A stretch of 64,000 bases of DNA, taken from NCBI GenBank assembly GCA_947561585.1, contig CANNZV010000429.1, forward strand, positions 57,338 to 121,337. The letters are read 5' to 3'. Under the pieces are notes generated by a model. The model was not told where the DNA came from, did no database searches, and saw only the letters and a program-made list of their open reading frames with translations. Below, piece by piece: positions 12,665 through 24,112 of the stretch (positions are counted from its first letter, which is position 1; each line of letters starts with the position of its first letter). Source of the DNA: Caprella mutica. Its lineage: Eukaryota; Arthropoda; Malacostraca; Amphipoda; Caprellidae. The position numbers and the translations under genes are program-made.

Positions 12665-14907
12665 ATGCTCTCAAAATATACCGTAAGTGACTCCTTATTT
12701 ATGGCCCTTTATGACCGGCAATAATTTAAGCGTGAAGAAAACGAAGATAATTAACATATTCTTATAGTATATTGGCATAGGAAGCATACTCATTTAAAAG
12801 AGAATTCTAAAAAATATCAATTTTTAGTTTAAATTAATGAAAACGTGAACAATTACTACACATGTGTTCTAATAAATGAAAGAGTACACATGTAGATCTT
12901 TTGCGACAACATCATCATAACTTAAACAAAAATGGGGTTTCGAGTTATTCATTTAGACATATTCATCTTCAGAATTTTTTTTTTTTGTGAAAATTTCATA
13001 ATTGCAACCGCTAGAGAGGCTAATTAATATCCTAACGACATAACATAAATGACATTTAAGAAGAAATTTATAATCTATAAATTTAGATTTAGTAAATATA
13101 TAATCATTTATATAAACTTTAAAGGTCTATCTGATAATGCCTCTCCTGAAAAATAGCTATTATGAGTTACGTTGTCGCCAAAGAGCGATGAGTTTTAACA
13201 TAAGAAAGGTCGTTAACCGGTCGTTAAAGAAAATATCTCTAAAAAACACGCAAAATACATCACTTGAAAGGGAACAAATATGTCACCTTAGCACATAAAA
13301 GGTTAATTGAAGATAGAAATAGCAGTTTACATTTTGGAACACTTACAGTACTCGGGAACTGGGAGTTAACATAGGTCATTAATCATAAATTTATGTAGGT
13401 TATGAATTAAGTTAACACATACTTTTCGAATAGTACCACCAATGTTACCAAGTGTACATTGTCTCGAATACAATAAACTAAATTTTGAAATAATTACGTC
13501 CGCATTTATTTGGTAAATCATAATTTCAGAGTTATTTGTATGGTTCCACATTTTACTTTACAAATTAAATAATTTACCAATTTAATTCGTTGTTTCAATT
13601 AATATATATTTTTTTTAAACTGGCATAACCCGCTCTTATTACGTCTCAGACTTATAACAATCTAATAAGTGTGGGACATGTCTTCCTTGTATTTTCCCTT
13701 GTATAGAAAATATTTTAAGAGCAACTTTGGTAATTTGGTCGTTTGTTTATATAAGTTGTTTTCGCCGTAACGTATGCAGGTGGAATGGATTAAAAATAAT
13801 TTAATGGTAAGTAATATACGTTATTTATCAATTACCATGAAATTATTTTCAATCTATTTCACCGCCATCAGCAGCTAAACTGAACACGACCAACCAAATT
13901 ACCAAAGTTACTCCTAAAATAGATTCTATACCTGTAAAAATAAAAGCGAGACACACCCCAAGCACCAGAGCACCACAAGTTAATGGGTAGGCACTGTAGA
14001 TGGACAAATCGTATTGGTACTGTTTTTTTTTTACAAAATAGGCCAACATAGTGGCAGAATGGCCTGTTATGTTGAAACCATCTTGGCCCAAGATGTTGCC
14101 GATATGTTAATCAAGTTTCAGCCATATAATGTTGATACGCTATATAGTAATCAGGTTGGGCCAATATAACAATTCAATGGGATGGATTCGCCACATTGAA
14201 CCAACCTTCTCCCAAGGTAACATTCCGTGAGAATGGAAAACCACAACAACCCCATGTAATTTCTAGGCTACTTTTCAGTCCGCCATCTCTTACCCATCTA
14301 ACCATCTAGTGCCCATGTTGGCACAATGTGTCATGGTTGCTAGAGGTTTCTAGAAAAACTTGGTCTCTGAAGATCCGGTCTCATTTTATAATAATTTTAT
14401 TAAAGAACAATAATAGATAAGTTGAAATTATGGTTATTAAAATGTGTAGTGTGCATATTAGAAGCGGATAACATCATTAACCGTTGTAAAATGATATATT
14501 ACAACGGTAAAATGATATATTACAACGGTAAAATAATATTTTACAACGGTAAAATAATATTTTACAACGGTAAAATAATATTTTTTCTAATTTTGTTATT
14601 TTTTTTTCAGATTCTTTTTGCTGTCCTACTTGGCGTGGTCGCACTGGTTCATTCCATGCCCAACCCAGACGCCTTGGCTGACCCCCACGGGGTGAGTCAT
14701 GGAGGATACCGAGGAGGTAATACAGGAGGATATGGAGGATATGGAGGATATAACGGAAACAGGAGACAACAGATTGGAGGTTCCTTTGGACATGGAGGAT
14801 CTTTCGGACATGGGGGATCTTTCGGACATGGAGGATCTTTTGGACATGGAGGATCTTTTGGACATGGAGGCCATCGTGGAGGAAACAGAGGAGGTTACTA
14901 CGGATAA
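12665..14907 (+). CDS. Secreted Gly/His-rich peptide, gene A
   Basis: Two coding exons, 12,665-12,682 and 14,611-14,907, joined in phase 0 by a 1.9-kb intron (donor ACC|GTAAGT, acceptor TTTTTCAG). The 104-aa product begins MLSKYT-ILFAVLLG with a signal peptide likely cut after HS (residue 21), giving a mature peptide starting MPNPDALADPHG. Then follow a YRGG/YGG-rich stretch, RRQQIGG, five GSFGHG repeats, one HRGG and the terminal YYG. Start choice rests on the TATA/initiator and the 18-nt exon shared by all paralogues. Compared with D-J it has more SFGHGG and fewer HRGG units. AATAAA lies at 15,004-15,009. Function is not known: Gly/His-rich secreted insect peptides include antifungal ones such as tenecin 3, but cuticle or secretion proteins also look like this. 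Confidence 0.82.
13610..14045. repeat. Diverged palindrome with a coding-like arm, in intron of gene A
   Basis: Two diverged copies of a roughly 190-bp sequence face each other about a centre near 13,824. For example AACTTTGGTAATTTGGT at 13,725 on the plus strand recurs on the minus strand near 13,895-13,915. The minus-strand arm is open for 80 codons and reads as two hydrophobic segments (around GALVLGVCLAFIFTGIESIL and VTLVIWLVVF) ending AADGGEID-stop. It is either a long-inverted-repeat MITE or two inverted copies of an exon of an unrecognised membrane protein. Confidence 0.5.
14484..14582. repeat. 21-bp tandem repeat next to exon 2 of gene A
   Basis: Five copies of a 21-bp unit, ACGGTAAAATRATATWTTAC with A, lie in the intron and end about 30 bases before the splice acceptor at 14,610. 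Confidence 0.9.
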
Positions 14908-15009
14908 GAAATAAGAAGAAACCTACTTTGACGCTAGTGAAAGAACCATTTTGTTGATGTGTTAAATCATTCATTATTTCGTTACAGATTGAATTTTAAA
15001 TTCAATAAA

Positions 15010-16085
15010 TCATTCATTAAGTTTTTTTTAAGTATTTCTTAATAAACTATTACATTATTCCAAAATTATCTTCATTTCCATTATCCTAAAAATTATTTAA
15101 TTTCAATTTAATCAAATGGCGACAAAACAAAAATTCTTTTGAAATATTTTCCTCTAAATACAAATAATAATGAAAATTGTGAAGAATATCTAATCAATTA
15201 TAATTATTCCTATTATTAGTCTGAATATGTAAAATATTAAAGGTCATAAAAAATCGAAATTTTTATATTAACTTTTAGTTTATTCTATTTTAATACAAGA
15301 CAATTTACATTAATTGAATATTTAGAAATGTATTAAATAAAGATCATTCTTGATCACCCACCTAATAGAAGATCATGGTGGACAGACCCCAGTTTTTTTC
15401 TCTTGCTAAATTACAATTAGTAACCATATACACTTTACATGATATATATACCCCTAATTTTCTACTCCATGAATACATTTCAAAAGGATGCCAGATTTTC
15501 TCAACTCTTTGAAATTGATGATACAAATATTACAAACAAAGCCACCAGACGGCTTAATGTAATCTAGTTATGGAGTCATGAATTCTCACATCAAGCCATT
15601 AACCGAAGGTAGCAAACGACAAACTCTGATGGTCCTGCGCAGAAGAGAAATGTTTCTCGGAGCAATATTGTCACTCTAGAGTAACAATATTGGGACAATA
15701 TTGCCCAAGAAGCATTGCTACCTACCAAAGCATAGAGCAGCTTCCAAGGTTCTAGCTCTGATTACCACTCTTAAAATCAATCGAAAAATGTAACATCGTA
15801 TGCCTTACAGGTTTAGCAACTACCTGTGCATGTGAATGCAGTTACGATGGATGCTATAGATCCATTTAGAGATTACATAACGACTTCTCCTGCTTGGATC
15901 ATTGAGTTAGATTTCAAATGATAACTGCAGACAATATCTAAATGTTCTCAACCGTCTGTTTCTGATGGTCATACGCAAAAAAGCAATACAGTAACTATTC
16001 TCGATATCATTGTTCCTGAATCAAAAAGAGAAATGTTTTGACTTGGTATAACGTGTTTACATTTTTTCACTTCTCCAGCTACGCA
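15010..16085. other. Spacer between genes A and B
   Basis: No gene is supported. Positions 15,645-15,726 hold a small inverted repeat of the ACAATATTGGG family. The rest is unremarkable AT-rich DNA. Confidence 0.5.
15645..15726. repeat. Small inverted repeat (CAATATTGGG family)
   Basis: Left AATGTTTCTCGGAGCAATATT pairs imperfectly with right TTGCCCAAGAAGCATTGCTACC around a centre CACTCTAGAGTAACAATATT. The copy at 46,826-46,909 has the same arms, so this is a dispersed MITE-like family. Confidence 0.6.
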
Positions 16086-16088
16086 GAC

Positions 16089-16123
16089 TATATATAAAGT
16101 GGTTAATCTGGTTTGTATTCAGT
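16089..16123 (+). promoter_or_regulatory. Promoter of peptide gene B
   Basis: TATATATAAAG starts at 16,089 and the initiator TTCAGTA has its A at 16,121, about 32 bases downstream. A second TCAGTC lies in the leader at about 16,165. The conserved promoter block of genes D-J is absent here. Confidence 0.75.
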
Positions 16124-16187
16124 AACATTGCGAACTCTTCTGCGACTAGTTATTTATTCAGTTTCAGTCAAATCTCCAACAGACAGA

Positions 16188-16782
16188 ATGGTGACGAGAA
16201 TTGGTGTGAGTGTAAATATATCTTATAGTCACTGTACAGATTTATAACTGATACTAATCTTTTGACCAACTGTTTGTGCTCTCATTGTAGAATACTTTTA
16301 ACATATTTGGTTGACCTACTGTATAATTTTTTTTAAATACAAAATTTTCCTATTATAAACAAGAATAATATTACGTTCACTTAACCTTAACTTTCAAAGT
16401 AGTGAGAGTGCCTGACTACTACAAGGCTCCCTTTAACATATTATATGTCTAATCATCTCTTTGTTCTTTAAAAAAAATGAAAAACTCATGGATTTTTTTT
16501 CAGATTTTGCTCCTGGTGTTCATCGGACTCTTCATCTTTGTCTCTTCCATGCCAGAACCAGAGCCTCGAGTAGGGGTGAGAATTGGTGGACGAACTGGGA
16601 CAAGACTTGGTGGTAACAGGGCTTCAGCCTCTATCAGACTGGGAGGTTTTGGGGCTGGAAACAGAAATCGCAATCGTGGAAGCAGAGGGTCTGGTCAAAG
16701 ATCCAGATGTAGAAGCCGTGGGTGTCGACAGAGGTACAGAGGAAATAGACGAAGAGGTGGAAGTTATAGAAGGAGATACTAA
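16188..16782 (+). CDS. Secreted Arg-rich peptide, gene B (diverged paralogue)
   Basis: Exons 16,188-16,205 and 16,504-16,782, phase 0, with donor GGT|GTGAGT and acceptor TTTTTTCAG. The gene model copies the rest of the array exactly: an 18-nt first exon, a 21-residue signal peptide (MVTRIG-ILLLVFIGLFIF-VSS) and a mature start MPEPEP. The 98-aa product then differs: Gly/Arg-rich with RIGG, RLGG and NRNRNRGSRG stretches, two cysteines in RCRSRGCRQ that could pair, and a very basic tail ending SYRRRY. The SFGHGG and HRGG repeats are missing. It is recognised as a paralogue from position, exon structure and the shared PxP start of the mature peptide. High positive charge would suit an antimicrobial or nucleic-acid-binding role, which is inference. 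Confidence 0.8.
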
Positions 16783-16859
16783 GTCAATCTACTTTTGCAA
16801 CAAATTTCGTCCTGTTGGTTAATATGAACCTCATGTATATATTTATTATCAAAGTAAAA

Positions 16860-17520
16860 TGAACTTCGCTTTATTTTATAATAGGTAGAGTGTTAGAGGA
16901 ATATGTAATAATAGGAAACTTACATACTCGGGGAAATGGAAGATAATATTAGTAAAATACCGATTTGACTTTAAAAAATTTGGATTAACCAATCCTGACC
17001 TATGTTAACTCCCAGTTTCCGAGTACTACGACGTCTACCAAAAACTACTATGAATTTAATTAAATTTAAGGTAATTCTCTGTCCACTTCTTAGATAATTT
17101 TTTTTTATAAATTGACATATTATAACTTATTCAATATATCATGTATATTCCAAAGGATTCATTTATTCAATATTACTATTATGATACTGTAAATTTAAAA
17201 ATAAAATGTATTAAGTAAAACTTTTTTTCTTTCTGTAGTTATTCAATGAATTCAATATTTGTCGCTAGAATTGAAAACAATATTTCTTTAATTCATACTA
17301 TAATCCTCGTTTAATAGCATATTTCATAAATTCAGTAAATTGAATGTTAAAGCATATACCGTCTGTTCCAATTTTGAACTTTGATGAACTTTGAAGTTTG
17401 AAATTTGATTATCAACTAATTTTAAAATTAGATCAGCTGTAGAATTCTTGCAAACATCAAACACAGTGTCATTTATTTATCGGCTAATAGCAGCCTATAT
17501 TTCTGCCAAATTGAGTAGAT
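16860..17520. other. Spacer between genes B and C
   Basis: AT-rich, with no gene supported. The last 80 bases before the promoter of C lack the conserved block with kappaB-like motifs that precedes genes D-J. Confidence 0.5.
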
Positions 17521-17542
17521 GCTTGCTCTCTGCAGTGCTCAA

Positions 17543-17600
17543 ACCAGTGGGCAGCACTCGAGAGTATAAAAGCTGAGGTTTACTAAGGGTCAACATCAGT
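17543..17600 (+). promoter_or_regulatory. Promoter of peptide gene C
   Basis: AAACCAGTGGGCAGCACTCG is followed by TATAAAAG at 17,565-17,572 and the initiator TCAGT at 17,596-17,600 (A at 17,598, spacing 33). From about 17,540 downstream it matches genes D-J; upstream of that the similarity stops. Confidence 0.85.
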
Positions 17601-17648
17601 CAGCTACAAGACACAGCTTGATACAGACAAACAATAGACAAAGAAAGG

Positions 17649-19195
17649 ATGTTCTCAAAATACGTGGTGAGTTTAAGAAGTATTAATCACTGTATACAAT
17701 TTAATTTACTGTTTAATTGAGAATAGACAAAATACATAGATAATGAAAAGAACAATACAAGGTGGGTCAAAAAAATACGCGAAACCCAATTGGTATATCT
17801 CAAAAACCTCTAACGTTGTGATATTTTTAGAAATACCGTTTTGTTTATCTACATTTCTAACATAAATAATTGAAAATTTTAAAAAGTACATTAATCAATA
17901 TTGATGCTATAGCGATTATAGTAAACGGTGTCAAAAATATTATTGCGCACAAGCATAAAATTACTAAAATTATTGTTTTATTACAGAGAATAATCCTTTA
18001 TAAGATATCATTAACAACTCATTATTTAATAAATATTTAGTCTTAAGTAATTCTTTAGTATCTAACGTATCACATATCCTTCATTTCTTGCCGAACATAC
18101 TTAAATCCTTGTTCTCGTTGCCATAACTCTTTTTACCAATGCAGGGTTTTCTGAAGTAAATTCCCTTCACTCGAGATTCTCTCCTTCATGTCGTCTGAGT
18201 TTACAGGCGGAGAAGAGTACACAAATGTCACCATAAGAAAAAATCGCACGATATCAAGAACAGTGATCTTAGTGGCAACTCAATTGCATGGTTTAGTTCA
18301 TTAATGCAAATGTTGAACACAGCAGTTAGCAAATGTTGCACAGTGATGTTCGGCAAGAAATGGAGGACATGTTTAACGAAGTCGGTATACAGTAAGGAAG
18401 AAATTAAACTAAATATTTATTTTGTAATGGCTTGTCAATGATATATGTATAAAAGAGAATTGTGTTGATTATTAAACTGTAATAAAAAATATCTTTTAGT
18501 ATATTTTTTGTTGTTTTTTTGTGCGCAAATATACTTTTGACACCGTTTATTATAACTAATTTTGCATTAATATTGATTAATGTATTATTACAATTTTTTA
18601 ATTATTTATTTAAAGAACTGGACATGCAAAATGGTATTTCTAAAAATATCACTATGATATATCAATTCAAGTTTTGGTTTCGTTTTTTTTTTATTCACCC
18701 TCTACAAGTGTACATCGACCTGGAAACAACAAACATAAAGTTAATCATATAAAACCATTCAATAACTTCACGTTTAACCATCAGATTCTTTTCACCGTCC
18801 TACTTGGCGTGGTCACCCTGGTGCACTCCATGCCCAACCCAGACCCAGAGGCCTTGTCTGATCCCCACAGGGTGAGTCATGGAGGATACCGAGGAGGTAA
18901 TAGAGGAGGATATGGAGGATTTGAAGGATATGTAAGAGGTAACAGATTAGGACATGGTGGTGGTGGTGGATACTACGGATACAGAAGACGACACATTGGA
19001 AGTTCTTCTGGACATGGAGGATCTTTTGGACATGGAGGATCATTTGGACATGGAGGATCATTTGGACATGGAGGATCTTTTGGACATGGAGGTTCTTTTG
19101 GACATGGAGGATCTTTTGGACATGGAGGATCTTTTGGACATGGAGGCCACCGCGGAGGACACAGAGGTGGACACAGAGGAGGTTATTACGGATAA
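17649..19195 (+). CDS. Secreted Gly/His-rich peptide, gene C (longest)
   Basis: Exons 17,649-17,666 and 18,785-19,195, phase 0. The 142-aa product has the usual signal peptide (MFSKYV-ILFTVLLGVVTL-VHS) and mature start MPNPDPEALSDPHRVSHGG. A unique insert follows, with GLGHG-like and GGGGGYYGYRRRHIG segments, then one SSSGHG, seven GSFGHG units, three HRGG-type units and YYG. The expansion of SFGHGG is by whole 18-bp units, as expected from slippage or unequal exchange. The intron is 1.1 kb because a MITE sits in it; the flanking intron sequence matches gene D. The role is unknown, as for the other members. Confidence 0.85.
17755..18710. mobile_element. MITE with long inverted repeats in intron of gene C
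   Basis: Left and right arms of about 200 bp pair imperfectly. For example TTTTAGAAATACCGTTTTG at 17,825 is matched inverted by CAAAATGGTATTTCTAAAAA near 18,630, and GGTGTCAAAAATATTATTGC by GCGCAAATATACTTTTGACA. A second inner pair, CATTTCTTGCCGAACAT and ATGTTCGGCAAGAAATG, lies at 18,080 and 18,350. The related introns of D-J lack this insert, which supports insertion into C alone. Exact ends and superfamily are uncertain. Confidence 0.7.
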
Positions 19196-19640
19196 TGAAA
19201 ACTCAAAGCCTAATATAGCAAAAATTATATTTCTCCGTTTCATCTGTATTTATCATTCACATTTCATTCCACTTGTTTGATAAAAGATCTAATTGTTTAT
19301 ATCATTCGCTTTGTAAACCAGTCACTTTCTTCAATATGAACATATTTATATATTATTTATATAATATTTTGAAACTACATTTTTATATTTACAATATGAA
19401 ACCTTTTATATATTAAAGGAAAAGATCGTAGAATCACACTTTCCCTCCAAATTCTAATCGTTCCAACAAACACGTACCTAATTCATATTTTAGGCTAGAT
19501 TTTGATTGTTAAATTATTATCCAAATTTTAAATCTGATCAAAACCAAAATGTTCTATTTTCATAAATTGAGAACAAAATTTAGCATTCTAAAAAACCATG
19601 AATGATATTCTGGAAAAAGAGAGTTAAAGACAGACTCTTA

Positions 19641-20744
19641 GGGTACGGTTACTATGGATGCGTATTCAAGTGATTTTTCGCACTGACGACTTCTGATGAA
19701 ATCGGATGAAAATCAAATTCATGCTTTCCAATGGGAGTGGTTACAGTAGCTGCGATTTAGTCGTCAGAATACTTACGAAGTCGTCAGACTAACTTCAGCG
19801 TTCAAATGAGTTTGATTTTTTCATGCGACTTGCGACAACTTTCGGTAATTTTTGTGTATATTTCTCTTTCTTTTGATTGCTATTACTGTTTACCCATGCA
19901 TTTTGAAGTATATTATTTGATACTAGGTATCAGAAATTATACAGATATTATTTAATTATATAAAATCAATTGAATTATAATATAATTAAATATAAAGGCT
20001 TGAATTGGTTGCTACTTTGTACAATTTTAATTTTTAGTAGAATGGAATATCTTTCAATAATTATATTACATAAAAAATATTTCTCTATTTGGGTATTTCA
20101 AAATTGTGTGTAGTGAAATTGTGTGTTTCTGCCCCATTAATATTGGGGTCTAAACTATGTTTATTTGATATAATGTTCGGGAGGAATTAATACATGTGTG
20201 CCTCTGAAATAATAGACGCAACTCTAATTTGATTATTATTTTCACAATTTCACTACACACAATTTTGAAATTCCTAAATAGAGAAATGATTAAAATATTT
20301 TTATGTAATATAATTATTGATAGATATTCCATTCTATTAAAAATAAAAATTGTAAAAAGTAACAACCAATTCAAGCCTTTATATATAATTATATTATGAT
20401 TAAATTAATTTTATATAATTAAATAATATCTGTATTATTTCTGATACTTAGTATCAAATAATATATTTCCAAAATGCATGGGTAAACAGTAATAGCAATT
20501 AAAAGAAAGAGAAATATACGCAAAAATTACAGTAAGTTGTCGCAAGTTGCATGAAAAAATCAAACTCATTTGAACGCTGAAGTTAGTCTGACGACTTCGT
20601 ACGACTTCGTACGTATTCGTCGTACCAAATCGCTGCCACTGTAACCACTCCCATTGGAAAGCATGAGTTTGATTTTCATCTGATTTCATCAGAAGTCGTC
20701 AGTGCGAAAAATCGCTTGAATACGCATGCATAGTAACCGTACCC
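19641..20744. mobile_element. Foldback MITE, PIF/Harbinger-like
   Basis: Terminal inverted repeats of about 485-505 bp begin GGGTACGGTTACTATG (19,641) and end CATAGTAACCGTACCC (20,744). They are nearly identical over most of their length and separated by a loop of about 115 bp. Flanking TTA trinucleotides (19,638-19,640 and 20,745-20,747) fit a 3-bp TTA target duplication, as known for PIF/Harbinger elements whose ends also start with G-runs. No transposase is present. The corresponding place downstream of genes D-I carries the same CAGACTCTTA flank without the insert. Confidence 0.8.
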
Positions 20745-22240
20745 TTATGGTGCATACACACTATAAACGGAGAGATGCGTAGCACCATTAATGCTGTTTG
20801 GTATTATTAGCCAAAACTGCTATAATAGTAATAACACATTACAGTTGTGGCTAAGGGTCACGCATCCGCAGTTAGGCAGCGCGCTAGGCTAATAGGAGCA
20901 GCTGCCCAGAGTAATTCTGCGGAATTACGACGGAGTAAAATTGAACCCCAAAACAGTCAGTTTGGCTCACACGCTGCGCTCTCGCTGCTCCTTGACTTCC
21001 GTGGTGACTGCTCCGATCGGCTTAACCGTTACCGCGAACCAGCTCCTGTTTTCAATTGGTTTGGGTGTTCTCACTCCGCTCCGCGTTGCTCCGTTTCGCA
21101 AGTATTGTTCACGTATCCTTAGAATTTGGCTTTTCATTTTTTTTTTTGCAAAATAGTTCAAGAACTGTTCCATATACCTAAGTGCATACAAGAGAATATA
21201 TAGTGTAACGGAAAGGGAAAAAGACTCTAGAGAGATTCACAGCTCTATTACGCTAATGATTAACGTCTCTGCAAGAAGGGAGAATCTAACAACAAATTTA
21301 TTTAAAAAACATAAAGAATATAAAAAATACCTCCAATGTTGAAACCCCTAAGTAACAAAGACAATAATTTCTATTGCTTTTAAATTCATAGAGAATTATC
21401 TAGCTTTCACTTTCATGGAGGACTAGTTTTATACTCATAGATAATTATTTTTTTATATTCTTATTGAATTAGTTTATATACTCACAGAGAATTAGTTTTT
21501 TTTATATTCAGAGAGAATTTACTTATCATAAATTTAACATGAACAATAAAAGCAAAGATTGAAAAGGCAATTTAAAAATTTTATTACGTAAAAATAACTA
21601 GAATGTTAAAAAAAAAATTACAGAAAATAGTCCAAAATTTTAATCATAGAAAACTATCAGTGTCCCTGAGTTATGAAGTGGCTCTGAATTATGAAAAAAA
21701 CATTACTTCATAACTCAGGGGTTTCACTGTACCATATTTATTTCAAAGAAAGTGTGAACCTGTTCTTTCAGGGGAAACTTTACGTTGCATATGAATAATT
21801 ATCCTGCAGTAAATGATTATGTAAACGAAAATATTCAAATAAATAAATTGTTTAATGCTCTTATACGTTACAAACATATTTGTTTAAAATATATTGAGAT
21901 GGAAAACAGTTGAAATTACATATTACCAACAATAAACGTTACTAATTTAGTAATTGTATGTTTGTAGATATTTTAGAATTAATCTGGGTTGACGATGGCA
22001 AATTTTAAGATTTGAAAATAATAGAAAATTAGAAAACTGTAATTTGTTAAATTAGCATAAAGAGGATATACTTTTCTTTGATAGCACATCAACCTTTTAC
22101 TAGAACTGTTTTATTGGCCCTTATATCGAACCAACATACATTGAATTGAATAAACAACAGCTTTGGTTTTCAATGTGTCCTTCTGACTCTTTTTCTTACG
22201 AGGAATTTTGCAGAGTACACGACGAACGCGAAGGGGTGCG
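20745..22240. other. Spacer with a GC-richer patch and a small hairpin
   Basis: Positions 20,850-21,110 are clearly richer in G and C than the surroundings and contain short open frames without recognisable domains; a transposon fragment is likely. At 21,660-21,722 CCCTGAGTTATGAAGT pairs with ACTTCATAACTCAGGG, a small perfect hairpin with CAGTG..CACTG outside. No gene is supported. Confidence 0.5.
21657..21731. repeat. Small hairpin element with CAGTG ends
   Basis: CAGTGTCCCTGAGTTATGAA and its inverted partner TTCATAACTCAGGGGTTTCA(CTG) enclose about 30 bp. It is probably a minimal MITE of a Tc1/mariner-like type; a TA duplication is not clean. Confidence 0.55.
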
Positions 22241-22247
22241 GACTTAA

Positions 22248-22436
22248 GGTACGTTTTGCATGCAGCGATAGTTACTTGCGATCATCGCCCAGCGATTATC
22301 GCTGAGCACTAGTTCAATACTAAGGAGCTGTTTTGCAATGGGCGATTACCGCCGAGCTATAATTCAATGCATTCCTATTGCTGCAGCGATCATCGTTGAG
22401 CGATGATCACAACAATCGCTGCATGCAAAACGTACC
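22248..22436. mobile_element. 189-bp MITE with perfect 22-bp ends and TTAA flanks
   Basis: The ends GGTACGTTTTGCATGCAGCG(AT) at 22,248-22,269 and the exact inverse at 22,415-22,436 form a perfect 22-bp terminal repeat. TTAA flanks both sides (22,244-22,247 and 22,437-22,440), as in piggyBac-type insertions; a 3-bp TTA duplication of PIF/Harbinger type is the alternative. The interior holds several GCGATNATCGC hairpins. It is non-coding. Confidence 0.85.
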
Positions 22437-22440
22437 TTAA

Positions 22441-23920
22441 CCGATGCAAAATATGTTCATTATATTAATCAACAGTTACTTATATAGCTGATAATTTATG
22501 CAATAACTTCAGTTATTGGACGTAATGAAATTTTAATAATAAGAAATAATACTTAAATTTAATAAAGAATAGTTATGCTAAAATTCATAATGAGAGACCT
22601 TAATTATCTAGCCTATAATAATTTAAATTAAATTTTACTAAACTTACGAGAAAGTTATTGCTTGGCTTTTATAAAAATAATTTTCAGAAGTAGTGTCTTA
22701 AAGACACGAAGTAAAAAAATTGAAACAGGAATATTAAAAAATTCATGTAGCATATAGCCATCACAAATAGATTAAATTTCAAATATTTCTTTGCATAACT
22801 GAATATATAACTATATATAAAAAATTATTTGTGAACTGATTGTTCTCAAATTTGCAAGGTATATCACAATAATGAAACTTCACAATGAAAACACATTTTG
22901 TTCGTGTAACTTCGTGTAAACTTTCATTAGTTTTTTTACAGAAAATGAGATTTATAGAAAAAATCGTGTATTTCAAAATAATAGAACTCTATCAGGATAT
23001 GCGCTTGAACAAAAAGAAGATAGTTTTAGAATCCTTGTAACATTTCTATCAAAACTGTGGACGGTTATTTTTCATCTTTCTTCCCATTTTCGTTTTATAA
23101 GATATTTTTTATACTTATAAATTTTCGGTTTATAGCTGTGATGAAAATCAACAGATTGTAAAAATTGAGAAATACCGTCCACATTTCTCTTAGAAATCGT
23201 TCGAGAATTCAATGACTGCCTTTGGTTTTCTTGTAGCGTGAAAATTCGTCGACTTCTATTAACTTATAAGTGGAATATTTACATTCTGCAGCAGATGCAA
23301 AACTTAGGTATATATTTGAACAAAACGTAAATATGTAAATAATTCCCACAAACGTGAATACCCTCTTTAGGCCCTGTATTGGATGGGTTGTAGTGTCTCT
23401 ACCCTCCAAAAATATTAAGACATAATAGTACCCTTCCTAACATTCCTTTTAAAACTATAAAAATCATGATTTTTGATCCATCCTCTTAATATCAAGCAAA
23501 GAGAAATTATCCATTAGATCTTGAAAAATTCAAAACTATAATAAAGCTTTTAGCCATATTTTAAATTGCCACCTATACCGGTTTCTAAAATACCATTATT
23601 CTAAAAAAACATTAGTTACCTAAAAGTGAACCTATATACCTAATTACCATTAAATTTACGATAATAAGTGATAAGTTAGAATTCAGTCTTGTTCTTCTAT
23701 TGAATCTTAGAAAGAGTGAGAGTGGAATGTGAAAATTTCTTATATAATTAATTATGAGCAGAATACTGATTGATTTCTTTTCTGTTAACTGTTCGATGTT
23801 ATGTAACCTTAGCTCTACAAATTTAAATCAATTCCAGATTTTTTTTAATTCAGCATAGAGAGGACCTTTAAACAGAATAACAATTCGAAACAGGTAAATC
23901 CAATCTCAATTCCCCATTTT
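22441..23920. other. Spacer before gene D
   Basis: AT-rich DNA with no supported gene or repeat structure. Small open frames on the minus strand (22,779-22,976, 23,209-23,409) lack recognisable motifs. Confidence 0.5.
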
Positions 23921-23932
23921 GGTAAAATTACA

Positions 23933-24067
23933 CTTTCTCCAGCTGTTGCCGTAAATCCCCTCGAACGTTTTCCCTCAGAATGAGGTGATGCTCTCTGTAT
24001 TCCCGTCAAACCAGTGGGCAGCACTCGAGAGTATAAAAGCTGAGGTTTACTAAGGGTCAACATCAGT
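23933..24067 (+). promoter_or_regulatory. Promoter block of peptide gene D
   Basis: The conserved block runs from CTTTCTCCAGCTGTTGCCG to the initiator. It contains a kappaB-like GGGGATTTAC (minus strand, 23,951-23,960), a second GGGAAAAC (minus, 23,967-23,974), TATAAAAG at 24,032-24,039 and TCAGT at 24,063-24,067. The first motif lies 72 bases upstream of the TATA box, a distance kept in D-J. Confidence 0.85.
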
Positions 24068-24112
24068 CAGCTAGAAGACACAACTTGATACAGTCACACA
24101 AAGAAATAAAAG

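Noticed and set aside
20847..21191. GC-richer patch as a gene or tRNA-derived SINE
   Set aside because: No intact A/B box pair or coding motif could be recognised; left as an unclassified patch.
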